From positions 248,001 through 312,000 of the forward strand of contig JAQFVV010000288.1 of NCBI GenBank assembly GCA_028023455.1: a stretch of DNA of 64,000 bases, given 5' to 3'. Positions 13,137-25,792 of the stretch are shown here, one piece after another. How positions within the stretch are numbered: the first letter of the stretch is position 1; the number at the start of each line of letters is the position of its first letter. Under the pieces are notes generated by a model. That model did not search any database. It saw only the letters and a list, made by a program, of their open reading frames with translations, and was not told the DNA's origin. Both the position numbers and the translations under genes were made by a program. This stretch comes from Epiperipatus broadwayi. Lineage: Eukaryota > Onychophora > Udeonychophora > Euonychophora > Peripatidae.

Positions 13137-13420
13137 TCTCCATCATTAACATTGATCTTCAATTTCATCTTGATCCATTCTTTTATTTGTTCATTCTCAT
13201 TTGACATTAATTCATTATCATAATTGATTAATCATACATTAACTTTTATTCATTTATCATCTCAACTCTTCATTAACTCTTATTCTATCATCATCTTAAT
13301 CATTCATTATTCTCATACATCTTCATTCTTTTCTCTTCATTCTTAGACTCATTTTATTCCATTATTTAATGATTACTTCTTTTCATCATCCATTTAGTCA
13401 TGTACATCATAATTTACTTA
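13137..13420. repeat. degenerate CATT/TCAT pyrimidine-skewed tract
   Basis: The plus strand is a long run of variants of TTCATT, TCATC and CTTCATT with almost no G. This strand asymmetry looks like an old, diverged short-unit satellite rather than unique DNA. Confidence 0.55.
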
Positions 13421-13895
13421 TCAATTTTTTTATAGGTTTAAGTTCATAATCATTCATGACATATAATTATTAGTTATTTATGAGTTTTCTGAACATCAAA
13501 TTTAACTCATCACATTTTGTTTGTGTGGATTTCAGGGCTGGTTTGACCAGAAGTTATTATCTTTATTAATCAAATTGTGATCTTCTTCAGATCTACTGTT
13601 TCATGCTAGTTTTATTTAATCCAGGAATCATTTTGTTAGTTTTATATTTTTGGTTCTTCCTTCTTATATTCTTGATTGTGAGAGTATGTTAGGTTCCATA
13701 AGAGAATTTAATCACTAAAATGTGCGGTATGATTTGTTGATGACCAGCTAGATCAGGAAGCTGGGTTGCAGTTGTGATTATGCTCACCAATGTGGATGGC
13801 ATGATGATTAGCTGTAACTAGGTTACAGTAATGATTATGGTGCGTAAAACGTGTGATATGATTCATTTATATTACAGCGATCTTCGGAGAAGGCC

Positions 13896-13898
13896 ACA

Positions 13899-13941
<43 letters not shown>
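13896..13941. repeat. (TA)n(TG)n compound microsatellite
   Basis: A TA tract runs directly into a TG tract. Confidence 0.95.
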
Positions 13942-14143
13942 ATATCATGGTAAATGACCTACCATTTCCACTATTTAATACTACCCTAGGGTGTTGTCAT
14001 AATTGTTTATGCATTTATATTTTCAACAGTGTTTTAGCAAAATGTATTATATACTTTATATTAACACCCTAATTAAAAAACAAAGCAATCCAATATTTCA
14101 CGTAGCTAAGATTTGTGTGAGTGTAATTTTAAGCTACCCTCAC

Positions 14144-14157
14144 AATTTCCCTCCCCT
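14144..14157 (-). promoter_or_regulatory. candidate polypurine tract and 3' LTR start of gypsy element 2
   Basis: The minus strand reads AGGGGAGGGAAAT followed by TGTGAGGG. A purine tract directly before a TG is the layout used to prime plus-strand synthesis at a 3' LTR. It lies about 600 nt downstream of the end of the integrase of element 2, which is a reasonable distance. No matching 5' LTR was found, so this is suggestive only. Confidence 0.3.
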
Positions 14158-14739
14158 ACACAGGATTAAAATTTTACTTATTGATCAAAATTTTACTTCC
14201 TAATGAGCATAAAGTATGTTTGTTTTTGGCATATTAATTTCCTTGTTATCAGTGAAAGTTCACAACACTTACTTTCCTATGTTTCCTCTCCAATCCCTCA
14301 ATTTTAAACACCTATCTTGGCATTTCCTCTCTTAATAACTATGTATCATCCCAAGTGAGAATCCAGCTTAGGGTAAAAAGATAAATATTTTTTCTTTTCT
14401 TTTTTTTTTAACTTTATGTTTGGATCCTGACCATTTATATATCTCTATTCTAGATGATACATATCTTTGTCCACTAATCTCTCTCCTGCTCTTATCTAGA
14501 GTCCTATCAGATTTTGAGGATTATCCATTGCCACATGTGGATTGACACAAAAAAATGTGGTCATTCCTAAAGTATCCCAGCATATTTACTGAAGTATACT
14601 CTCATAAATACTATGTATTATTCATTACTACCTAATAACATTCTTATGTTCTCCTACCTTTTTTTCTTAACTTATTTATGATTTCTACTTCTAACTCTAT
14701 TTGCATTATTTTGGGATGGAATTAATAATCTTATACTTA

Positions 14740-15720
14740 TATTGATTGACCAAGATATGGTTTCAATAACCTGGCATTGTATGGGTCTCTAACTTCTCCC
14801 TTAACAGCTAACCAAAATACATTTGAGCCAGCCTAATTTACAATGGTATATGGCCCTTCAAATTGTGGGTAAAATTTGTGATACTTTTTCTGACAGGGAT
14901 TAATTATGTGGTGGGCATTGATAAGTACTTTGTCACCAATTTTAAATGTATAAGGATATTTATTCTCATTCTTATTTCTTTGTTTTGCTTAATTCAGTAT
15001 CTGTTCATGGGCTTTTAACCTAGTCACTTCTCCATCTATTTCATGATGTATCATGCTAGGTATATATGGTAAACAATATTGGTGTGAATTTATTAAAATG
15101 TAATTTGAAGGGCATTCTATTTGTTTCACCCACTCCTTATGCTCATTCTTTAGGTATGTCTTAAACAACCATCCAAGTTCCCGCATTATGCATTCACAAG
15201 GGTTAGATGGTGGATTCCAAATGCATATAAGCACATGTTTGATCTGACATTTTTCCACCCAATTATTCCATTTCTTGGATAGGAAAGGAGTGCCATGATC
15301 TGTTAATATGGTCTTAGGCTTTCCTATCCTAATGAATTAGAGAGGGTCTAATACTTTGATGGTATTTCTAGTATTAGCCTCGGGTATTGGATATACTTTT
15401 TTCTATTAAATGAGGTCAGAGTGCCATAGTAATCTAATGCTAAGATTTCATTTCATCTTTAAGGTATTATTGATTTAGTCAAATATGCATAATTATGATT
15501 TACTGGCTTGGTGTGTAAGCACACAATACAATGCCATAGTGAATGTAAGATGTCTTTATACATTGTTGGCCAGTAAAACCAGTTTTTAAGCATATGTCCC
15601 ATTTTATGGGCACCACAGTGACTGTATAGACAATGAACATATATAATGGGTAGGATTGTTAGAGATTTAGGCCCTCCACTCTTTGATATATAGATTTGGT
15701 TTATAAAGTAAGTCCTTGTG
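14740..15720 (-). pseudogene. Ty3/gypsy integrase remnant (element 2)
   Basis: This integrase is broken by several stops and frameshifts. Near 15265-15325 the minus strand encodes TILTDHGTPFLSKKW, in which the second catalytic Asp is kept. Near 15180-15240 the SNPCE segment replaces the usual SNPVER/SNGxxER box that carries the catalytic Glu. Near 14840-14960 a C-terminal module is visible with FEGPYTIV, the GPY/F motif of chromovirus-like and other Ty3/gypsy integrases. The N-terminal zinc-finger part around 15500-15700 is poorly preserved. It is co-oriented with the RT relic at 16.4-17.5 kb. Confidence 0.75.
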
Positions 15721-15839
15721 TTCTAGCTTATAATATCCAAGATACATTGGCACATTCAGAACTTCCCTACCTTTTAATGCATTTATGATTGGGATTCAAA
15801 TGGATCTCTATATTGTATTTCATGTACAACTTCTACATC

Positions 15840-17160
15840 ATTCTTTATATTGTTACCAATCATTAGATTGACATTAATAATATAGGCATTGTCTACAGAT
15901 AGGTGATTTTGATCAGACTTGCATGGATTTTGACTAAGCACATCTGCCACTACATTCTCAGATCCTTTACAAAATTATACACTGTAGTTGAATTCCTGTA
16001 ATAGCAGATTCCATCTAACCAAACAGATATTGGTGAGATAACTATGATTCAGTTATTTGAGACTTTTGTGATCAGTGATCACCTCTGATCCAAAAAACAT
16101 CTGTCAAAACTTCTGGAAGGTCTATACTATTGCTAGTGCCTCTTTTTCTGTGAATGTATATTTGATTTCTGGACCTTTCATGAATCGGCTAATAAAATAG
16201 AGGACACCAGATTGATGATCCTTCTGGATTTGCGATAAAGTTACCCCAATCCAAAACCACTGCTGTTCATTTGGACAATGAATGGTTTGTTAAAATCAGC
16301 AAAACCTAACATGCTTTGCTGTAAAAATCCTGTTTTAATATCCTCTAACTGTTTTATTTTGTTCCACAGTTTACTTCCCCCTTTCATCTTTCCAGAATAA
16401 TTTTAGCAATGGTTCCATGCAGTCTGAAAACTTTTGGTAGAAACAATTGTAGAAGTTAAACAATCCTAAATATGGCCTGATCTGTTTCTTATTAGTTGGC
16501 TTGAGAAAGGTCTGGATGGCACTGATCTTATCAGGATAAGGTCTTATCCTATTGCATCCAAAAACATGACCTAAGAAGACCCATTACACTACAAACTAGT
16601 GTGCTCTTTTTGAATTTGATTTTACTTCCTTTTTTATAACACTCAAAAAATAATTTTAGATGTTGAAGATGTTCCTCAATCATGGTTGATGCAATGATAA
16701 CATTATCCACATAAATGTTTGTGATCTGTTTGACCTCAGAAGATAGGGTTTGATATAGTCACCAGATCATACCAGCACCACTATTAATAAATCATAAGGA
16801 CATCCTATTAAACTGATAGGTAAAGCCCTTATATTGGAAGGCAGTGTATTGGCAATCATCTGAATGGAGTTCAATCTGCCAATAGCTGGAAATGAGATTG
16901 AAAGGAAAAAATACTTTATTTCCAAATCTTATAAATAAATCATGGATGGGCAATGGTATGTTCCCATCTGGAATTGTAATTTTGTTTATTTGTCTAGTAT
17001 CTAAACAAAAACTCATTGACCCATCTTTCTTCTTCACAGTTACAACTGGATTACAATAAGATGAAGATCATTCGGAAATAATACCCCCAGTCTAACATTT
17101 TACTTAACTGTTTAGATATATCTTCCCAATACTGATATGGAATTGGGTATAATTTAGATT
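15840..17160 (-). pseudogene. Ty3/gypsy RT and RNase H remnant (element 2)
   Basis: The best-preserved part (16792-17037) holds the RT palm start KKKDGSMSFCLDTRQINK and the SSYWQIELHSDD segment. In the neighbouring frame at about 16690-16745 the catalytic box reads YVDN instead of YVDD, so the second metal-binding Asp is lost. RNase H traces continue to about 15840, broken by many stops. Motif wording is close to element 1 (KKKDGS, ASYWQI, FQYKG), so the two belong to related lineages. Confidence 0.8.
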
Positions 17161-17171
17161 GAAATGGTTGG

Positions 17172-17770
17172 TCATGAATTAAGTTTTATCCTTTGCTGGA
17201 AACCCTGTATTATCCCTGGTATTTCTGAGAAAATAGGGCTGAATTCAATAATAACAGACTGTAGCTTTATTTCATCATTGCTTCTAAGAAAATTGAAATC
17301 TGTGATCTTATTTTCGATTAGCTCATCATAAACCATGCATATTATACTATCAACTTCTGGTAAGTCATATTTATATTTTGGACAAAATATCATTCCTACA
17401 ACCTCATCATTAACCCTAACTACCTTTTTTAGAAAATCAATGTTGCAATGGTTCATGTGTAGAAAATCTGTCCCTAAGATGACTTTCATGTATCAAGTCA
17501 CTTAAAATGAGAAAAATATGATAGAGTGATTTGTATGATCTTGATTTGGACCCAGATTTGTTTATGCAATGGTTTGGCTTTTCTGTTATTAACCATGGTA
17601 ACTTAAGTTGATTTCAGTTGTAGGGTCTTGATGTTAGGATTTCTGGTCAGAACCTTATGGTAGAATATGTATGGCACCACTGATACCTGGCTACCTGAGT
17701 ATAACAATGCTGCAACTGGTAAATCTTCAAATAACAAGTCTATCATGGGGCAGCTTTGCAATACATAGCT
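17172..17770 (-). pseudogene. Ty3/gypsy protease remnant and linker (element 2)
   Basis: Near 17640-17730 the minus strand encodes LYSGSQVSVV, which is the retropepsin active-site box with its catalytic Asp replaced by Tyr. Further downstream an open fragment (17172-17489) carries VILGTDFLHMNHCNIDF, the second protease motif, and SEIPGIIQGFQQRIKL, which precedes RT in element 1 as well (SKIPGILKGYVHRINL). Frameshifts break the link between the two pieces. Confidence 0.75.
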
Positions 17771-17869
17771 AGGTGTTTTATTCTCTCATTAACACATCAG
17801 GTTTGTGATTTCCTTATTTATGATTTGATATATGTTCACCAGGGTTTTGTTGGCATTTTGAGGTGGGTA

Positions 17870-18790
17870 ACATAAGCTCAAGTACCCTTTCCCTTTAGTT
17901 TCTGTTGTATTTTGGGTGACTTATTACTACACCTGGGTTTAGGAAATTCTCCTGGGCAGTTTGGAAGTTTTGACCTAACTTTGTTGTTGCCGACATGTTT
18001 TCCTTTGGTGACCAAGTACATGGGAAAATTTTGTGGTAATGACTTCCCTTTCCAATGGTATGGGTTATTGTTATTTTTCCATCTCTCATAATGAATCATG
18101 TCTAGGGTAGGCTCCTCTTTTCTTTTTTCTAGGGTCTGGTTCAATATATTAGCATTATTTAAGTCTATGCTATTAAGAAATTCTGCAACTTGCTCAATGC
18201 TTTTGGCATCAGTGCATAATTGACTGTTCTATCCTCAAAGGCAAGTTCTTAATAATTCTAATAATTGCAATCTTGCTTAGGTGTCAAGGGTAGAGTGTTT
18301 GCAGCTTGCTAACCCGGTGATGGAAAAACTAAGTCATGATTTTCTCTAGTGCTCACTTGTATTTCTCTTGAAATAAGTGATAAAGTAAGGCCTCTCGCTT
18401 TTCTTTATCCCAAAAGTTATTTACCAGTAGGATTTGATTTCTCTTGTAAAGAGGATGGGGCTTGATATAAGGATTTCTACCACATCAGAATGTTTCCCTG
18501 TAAGTGACTGTAAGCAATCATCACTTTTTTAGATTCAGTCAACTCCTAATTCATAGAGAAGTATAATTTAAGACATTTTAGGTGTTCTATGGGGGCTTCA
18601 TTAGCTAATATCTTAGAAGTTTTTGAGTTTAACGAATTGATTGATCATACTGCATCAAGTGGACACATGATTTATCTGGTTCAGCAGGCTTCATATGGAG
18701 TGTTAACTGTTGCACATCCAAGTTGCCTTGAGACATGCTCAGGGTAGTTTCTCCATAGTCACGTTGTTTAATGCAGCCACCAAGATTTTA
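17870..18790 (-). pseudogene. gag: Gag remnant of gypsy element 2
   Basis: Only short fragments in shifting frames remain. Position (upstream of the protease remnant), a basic Asn/Lys-rich C-terminal piece (17878-18144) and Leu-rich pieces around 18400-18680 fit a Gag. No coiled coil of the element 1 type and no CCHC knuckle could be recognised. The assignment rests mainly on order. Confidence 0.5.
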
Positions 18791-19386
18791 AAAATAATTT
18801 AGCAGTGTATCAGCTGTAAATTGCAGTGAGTTTGTCTAATGCAATATTTTAATTCCAAAATTATAGGAATGCAATGTATTTTATTTTTGCCAAGAGTAAC
18901 TGTAACATGAATACTCATTTCATTTTTTTATATTATAATTGTAGTTGCAAAAAGCACTACCTAATGTAAGACATGTAATTACACATTTGATAACAATGTC
19001 TACTGGCAGGTAACATTTAAGTAATATTGTGTATATTTCTTTATATTACTTATTATTAATAAATTTATAGTCTATTACTTAATTTGTGTTTGTTGGTTTA
19101 TTTGCTGTATGCAAAATATATGTTAAGTATATGCATGTTTGCTAAATGTTTGCAAAGTTTTATCTTGAGTCCTAATATTATTTAAATTCCAAAAATCCCA
19201 ATATGCCAGATAAGCAAATTTTATGCAGATCTCAACAAGTCACTGTTTTTCATATTTTTTATGAGAATTTTAATTGAAGATGGGAATTGCAAATTTCGCA
19301 ATAAATATTTATTTGATACTCTGACTGCACATTATTCCATTTATTTTATGAAACAAAATTAATGAAATTAATTTAAATTATTTTAT

Positions 19387-20110
19387 TGCGTTGTCGGGGA
19401 CGATGGTAGGCTATAAAGAGTACCCTTGTCTTTCTACTATTCTGACTGATATCTTGGATAAAAGGCAAAATTGTTCAAAATTTTTCTCAATTATTTTATT
19501 TCAATATTAATCATGTTTATCACTTCTTTAAATAATAATAATAATTATTATTATTGTTAAGTGAAGTGAATGTCTCCTATAGCCTACCAGAATGTTAGTT
19601 ATATATGACAACACAATACTATAAAATACTTTTTTAAATTTACATAAGAACCCTGAGATCACCATCATTATTTCTAATTCTTTGAATTAATTAATTATTA
19701 TTATTATAACCATGATGCAGCATAAGAACTTTATTCCAATTGTATCCTTAAAAAGTACATTTATTTTTATTATTACTCTGCAAGAGTAGAGTTATTTCAG
19801 ATCATATTGACAAATTATTTCCTACTTTATAAGATACCGGAGAAGATGTAAAAACCCATAAGAATATATTATTATTTTAAAAAATGTAAATGTGTGTAAC
19901 TCAGAGAATATGTTTTTGATAAAGGGAGAAATCTATTTTGTTTTAAATTATTAATCTAGGGAATGATTGCAATTTTCCTCTCTTCGCAAGTTATTTATAA
20001 GGTTTTATTATATTATTTTTAATTTCTTTCTTTATCTTAACTGCATATCTCCGCAGCAGGATTCTTCATAACTAACCAACCATTAAGCATAGCCCATGCT
20101 TCATTAATAT
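19387..20110 (+). repeat. inverted copy of the element 1 LTR-like sequence
   Basis: The sequence beginning TGCGTTGTCGGGG is a diverged copy of the segment at about 5540-6244, in opposite orientation. Shared landmarks in order are a GACAAGGG-type box, the mirrored GGCTATAG/GACAACACAA pair, an AGAACCC-GAGAT box, a CTCAGAGAATR box, and ACTGCATATC followed by ATAACTAACC. Similarity fades near 20110. The neighbouring gypsy element 2 is on the minus strand, so this plus-oriented copy is not its own 5' LTR. It is a solo LTR, another element's LTR, or a piece of a separate repeat family. Confidence 0.55.
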
Positions 20111-20200
20111 AGATCTATTTCTTTATTTTAAGAGTCTCTCATCATAATATTATAGATCTTAGATTTTATTTCTTTCTAGCTTTATTTATTTACCCGATTA

Positions 20201-20202
<2 letters not shown>

Positions 20203-20258
<56 letters not shown>

Positions 20259-20280
20259 ATGTGTGTCTGTGTGTGTGTGG
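20203..20280. repeat. (TA)n(TG)n compound microsatellite
   Basis: About 45 nt of TA are followed by an interrupted TG tract. Confidence 0.95.
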
Positions 20281-20440
20281 GAGATGGTGATCTGAACCAA
20301 TTGATGAGTGTTGGTATAGCATGATATTAGAGATCATTTATTAGATAGATGTAGGGAGCTTGAAAGTTTGAGTTCAAGTCTCTTATAATTATATTATGTT
20401 TGTGTGTACAATATAGATGTATTTAAATATTACATATTCA
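20281..20440 (+). repeat. tRNA-like SINE-type repeat, copy a
   Basis: This matches the segment at 20700-20930 (shared ATGTAGGGAGCTTGAA and TTTGAGTTCA boxes). The TGAGTTCAAGTCTC stretch resembles an RNA polymerase III B box. Confidence 0.4.
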
Positions 20441-20699
20441 GACAGTATTCTGCTCATCCCTATTCTGTATAATTAAATAGACATATTATGTTCATATGCG
20501 TGAGGAATCAGATTGACTTAACATCAACATGGGTATGATAGTAATATTAGCATCAATAAGGGTTTTGAGCCATCCATCTTTGAATTGTTAATGAAACAGA
20601 TGATTGAAGATTTTGAGAATGGAGAAGATTGAAGTTTGTCCATTAAAGTTTAAAGATTTGCTACCTTAATATAAACTGAGCACTGACTAAATAAATGTG

Positions 20700-20930
20700 T
20701 AGAAGATAGTGATCTGGACCAACTAATGAGTGCTACATTAGCATGAAATCCATACATTGTAGATCATTTATCTCTTACACATGTATGTGGTCATGGGTAT
20801 CAGTTATAAAAGATAGATTGGATACATGTAGGGAGCTTGAACGTTTGAGTTCATCTCTTATAATTACATTAACTTTAGTATGGACAATATATATTGTACC
20901 GATCTAGGTCATTACATATTTCTAATAGCT
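20700..20930 (+). repeat. tRNA-like SINE-type repeat, copy b
   Basis: Second copy of the family seen at 20281 and 26783. It has an internal CATGTATGTGGTCATGG segment ahead of the GAGTTCA B-box-like motif, also found in the third copy. It may be a tRNA-derived SINE. Confidence 0.4.
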
Positions 20931-21505
20931 AACGAGGGGAATTTTGTTGATAGAAAATTTTAAAAAAATCTTATTTTAAAAGTTAGCTTAAATTTCAGAA
21001 AAAATTTAAGATATAAGCTGCTACGTGTTTAGAAAGTATTGAGTTATATTAACGTAATCTGAATTGTAGTAATATTTGTAAAAGTTGGCATATTTAATTT
21101 ATATTCTCAGAATTTATATTAAAAATATTTAATAATATTGACTTCTTAAAAAAATCGCAATTGTGCTCACTATTTTCTTTTAATTATATGCTATTTCATT
21201 ATATTGTTGAATAGATTATTTTCAGCATTAGATGAATGGTCATTAGATTCTCAGTGCAGATTTAAAATAAAAATTAATGTTAAACAAGGATGTATATTAC
21301 ATTCAACTTTGTTTTAAATTTTTAATAGTTGTTTTTGAAGTGTTTGGAATTAAATTAATGAAATAGGTATCAATATGAGATGTTCTCTGATGCATTTTTT
21401 AATGTGAACTATTAAAAATATAAACAAAATTTTCATATTATTGAATTGGGGTTTACAATTAGTCGACAAATATGTCATCTCTGTCAATTCAATAGTCAAT
21501 CTACA

Positions 21506-21595
21506 GATTGTATTTAATGTTTTGAATGCAACATATAAAGACATTGGTTAGATTGTATTTAATGTTTTGAATGCAACATATAAAGACATTGGTTT
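21506..21595. repeat. 45-nt perfect tandem duplication
   Basis: A 45-nt unit starting GATTGTATTTAATG occurs twice head to tail, nearly identical, which implies a recent local duplication. Confidence 0.95.
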
Positions 21596-22369
21596 AGTAA
21601 TTAATATTCAAATACTGGACTATATGAACTGTCACAGATCGAAGTAAATTTTCAGCTACTTTTAATATGGAAGTTTGTAAATCTGAAAGGCTTGAGCAGA
21701 TTTAAAAATCATAATAGCTTTTTAAATGGAAAAATGTTGCAACACAAACACCATCGTCTTGATGCTACATTTAAAAAATTTAAATAATTGATGTAGATTA
21801 AGCAACAAAATTAGATACATATGCAGTAAATATTTTATCTAATCTATGATATAAAATGAATTTTAATTTCCTCTCAGTATACTATAAAAACATTAAAACA
21901 TTCGATTTAAAAATTATCTGTAAAATTCTAAATATCAAATTTCATGTTTCTAAAATCAAATAAAATTATGATAGCTTTATGGACTTAATATTACTATCAC
22001 ACCCAGTAAGCTTCAAAAAATATTGCAGAATCTACTATTATAAAATTATATTTTGTTTGCATTGGATGAGTAGATAATAACAAGATTTCTAAAAAAGTAT
22101 GCTGTAGAGAATTTACATGATCATCTGGGAAATGTACACCTTTTTTATTATTAACGATTATTTTAAAGTCCCTACAATAATGCAATTTTGGTTATGTAAA
22201 TTCTGTATTTATTATGTATTTAATTAACATAATAATTGCTGTCAATTGTATAATTAACAATATGATTTATTAAAAGGAAGAGCATAAATAAATATAATTT
22301 TACCATATTTAGTTCTGAGTTACTATTAGTAGTATTGTTAATTTTTTTTTCTTAATTTTGTTTTGCTGG

Positions 22370-23850
22370 TAATTGATCATTATCACTTGTAAATATTAAG
22401 TAAATATTAAGTGTTGGATAGTGATTTACATATAAAGATGTTTGAGAGCATGCTTGACATATAACCAAGTTTTGAGTAATTATAGGTTAATAGTAAAAAA
22501 CTAATATTTTATGTTTTCCCCATGAGTTTTGACCTTCATCATCAATGGTGAATATTATATTACTGGTTAAATTACCATTTAAGCATAGTACTGTTCAATT
22601 AAATAATGATAGATTTATCAAAATCTAAATTTATGATATAAGATTAGTTATGATCACCAATCTTAAGTGTAATTAATATGTTTAGTAAATAAGGGTTTAT
22701 ATAAAGTTAAATATTATGTGGTGAAATTCATGGTCATTCATCATCACTGGTAAATATTGATGATTGAGTCATAATTTTAACTATAATAGTATTTTAAGTA
22801 AATATAACCATAAACTTATAAAAGATTATATTTTAGACTGTAAGATTTATTATGATCAGTCATCCATGCTAGTGGGTATTATAATTACATCTCAGTTTAA
22901 GCATAATATGATTTTGAGAAAGTGCATATATGCTAATAAAATATATATTTGTTGCTATGAGTTTATTACAAAAGCTGTGGCTGGAATCATCATCATCATT
23001 ATATTGTGATGAATAATTAAATAAAATAATTAGGTTTAATGGCCATATATGTAAGTAATGGTCTTCACTATGTTTGTTTGTAAGCCATTAGTAAGAGCAT
23101 ACATGTATCTGTACGTCAGTATACATAAACTGAGTTGGTAATATCCATAAGAGTATTGGATATATAAATTTTATGGTGTTGAGATCTTATAATTCTATTG
23201 GCATGGATAAAATAAAAGAATGTCATTTTTTTGTTATTCATCCAAGTGCATGTTCAGTAAAGAATGTACTGAATGGGTTTGAATCCAATACACTATGAAC
23301 AGATGATATTTATCTAGATTTAAAACAATCTAGTGGTGCCCAAAGATAACACTGGTACTTAGCTAAACTGAATAAAAGTAATCAAGTCCTTTATCCAACA
23401 TGATAATATTAACTTTCTCTGATATTTTTTAAGTTGTTACAAATAGTGCCAGTGTGTGCAGGTGACCATGAATGGCTTATATATGTGGAAAGAGAAATGG
23501 GAAACATTCTTTGTTGAAAGAACCTATTATTGGAGATAAGCATAATGCACTCCATGGATTTTCCTATATTTTTTTCATTTGATATAGTTAATATTGGTGT
23601 GTCTGATGACAATGGCTAGTGTATTTTGTTGGGTACAATAACTTCCCAATATCAAAAATAGTTTAAATCTTAAAAGATGATAGCGATCATTTTTCATTTT
23701 TATTTTATATGTTTATAAAAGGGATAATTTATTTATCTCATTATTGGCATGACTAAATTAATGTTGATGATAGTTACCAATGGCTATGGTATAAGTATTT
23801 ATGCTAGTTACAAATTGGCTGTCATATTTTATATATTTCTTTATAATTAC
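22370..23850. repeat. degenerate array of GATCAYCAATGGTAAATATT-like motifs
   Basis: Variants of a TCATCATCAMTGGTRAATATT core recur at irregular spacing on the plus strand (for example near 22380, 22540, 22735 and 22860). This looks like an old tandem repeat. No gene was recognised here. Confidence 0.35.
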
Positions 23851-24024
23851 AAGGTGGCTATCCAAAGAGGGGGAGAGAAGGCCATATACCTGAGATGAGA
23901 AGAATTCAGAATGGCCTCAGGTTCCATTGTGTTATAGATATCATCACTTATTTATTAATTACTAATTATAGTAGCTATTATAGCGTATGCATATATTCAG
24001 TTACAAATAGCGTATTTGTATTCA

Positions 24025-24150
24025 TATTTATTTAGTTACAAATGGATTCACAATTGGAGTATGATATATATATATCACCATATTTATTTATTTAGTTACA
24101 AATGGATTCACAATTGGAGTATGATATATATATATCACCATATTTATTTA
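24025..24150. repeat. 60-nt tandem duplication
   Basis: A 60-nt unit ending in a TATATATATATCACCATATT segment is present twice in full. It lies next to the 3' end of the PLE at 24175. Confidence 0.95.
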
Positions 24151-24174
24151 GATAGTTACAATATATAATACAAA

Positions 24175-25790
24175 TCGATGTCTGTATTTCTTCAAAATAA
24201 TGTACATAAACTTAAAAATAAATATTAGAAAAATACAATAATTAAAATTTGTTTAAAAGAACAAAAAATATAAACAACACTTGGGAGTACTTTCTGCTAT
24301 TCTGTAGACTATGTTAACTAATATTTTGAAAGGTCAACTTTCTCATAATTCTGTGATCTTAACATTTTCTGCCTGCCCAATTGATTAAGACTTGCTTGTA
24401 TTTATATATTAATGTAGCTTACTTGATTTTTCTTTTATTATTATTTCTTTCAGTTTGCAATATTTTTATGTTATTATAATTGAAATAAAAACTATATATA
24501 CATGATTTATTATGGCCATAAAAAACAGAGAAGCTGATAAATTATTATCTTTAGAATTAACTTTCGTATTTTGAACACTTTTTAATAACAAGTGCTCTTT
24601 TGTTCTTTTCTTCAATGTGCATCTTGACTCACCTATATATATGCTACCATAACTACACATCCATTTATAAATTATACAATTTTTATTTGTAAATAAGGTT
24701 TTATCTTTACAATTGTTTATTAATTTATTTAATGCAGATGGCGCTTAAAATGCAATGTCACATATACATTTATAAATTTTCCTTATGAAACTTGCCTGTT
24801 GAATTTGAAATATATAGTATTGATATCCAAATTTTATTATCAGAAGAATTTACATCATTATTAATCTTATTTTTATTTTTGTATTTATATTTCAAATTAA
24901 AATTTTTAATAGTATAATAAATATGATCATAATTATATCCAATATTTAACAATTGATTAGAAAACATTTCAATTATTTTGCCTTTATCCGATGAACATTT
25001 ACAAAGACAATCATTTCTCAGCAAGAAGAACTTCAAACCTGCCATTTTATGTGACGTTGGTACTCTTGATTTATATGGAAGGTAGCCTCTTTTTGCTATT
25101 GGATTAATAGTCATATAACAATTCAATTTATCTCTGTTTTTAGCTATCTTTAGATCTAAAAATTGAACACACATTAAATTTTCATTCTGTTTTAAGCCTT
25201 TAATATTATTTAGTTCATCAAACAAATCTCTTTAATAGTATTTGGCTTTCCACATACAAAAATATCATTAACTTATCGATAGTATAAGGTAATATGTTTT
25301 TGATAACATTCTTTTTAAAAAATATTTTTTCATATGTATTAGACTACAAAATTTCATATTTGGGCAACTGTAGGAAGACCCATTGGTCAGTCAGTACTTG
25401 TTTTATAAAAACCATGCTTAAAAACTGCATAAATATGTTTACCAATAAAGCTTAATGTTAAAACAATAAATTTTATTATTTTAACATATAATTTTTTTAA
25501 CTGTAATGCATTAGTAAAATCAACATCATTAATTTTATCAACAAAATCAAATGATGATCGTATTATATATTTACCAAAACCAAGACTTTTCTGTAGCATT
25601 TTCTCAATTAATCAACATAAAATGCACCACCAAAATCAATCATTAATCATAATGGTTCTTTCTCTTTATGCTATTTTATACTTAAAAAATGTTAGGACAT
25701 ATTGCAACAGAGGGATAAATACTAAACTTTCAATATTTACCTTATAACTTTTATAAAATTAAGATTATTCATTTGGGTAATAACTTTATT
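24175..25790 (-). pseudogene. Penelope-like element, RT and GIY-YIG parts (minus)
   Basis: PLEs carry a telomerase-related RT and usually a C-terminal GIY-YIG endonuclease. Reading the minus strand from 25790, an RT piece (25387-25599) is followed by a shifted MGLPTVAQIWNFVV motif. The catalytic box is degraded to VND after a stop (near 25270). Then comes a 151-residue open piece (24770-25225) with VQFLDLKIAKN and KRGYLPYKSRVPTSHKMAGL, typical of PLE RTs. The endonuclease follows (24466-24660) with YIGESRCTLKKRTKEHL. The 3' untranslated part, with a segment complementary to TGTCTGTATTTCTTC, ends near 24175 and matches the copy ending near 37916. It is 5'-truncated and inactive. Confidence 0.85.
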
Positions 25791-25792
25791 TT

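Noticed and set aside
13690-13890. possible tandem repeat (GATGA-CAGCT-AGG-GCAGT pattern)
   Set aside because: Two loosely similar segments only; too diverged to call by eye.
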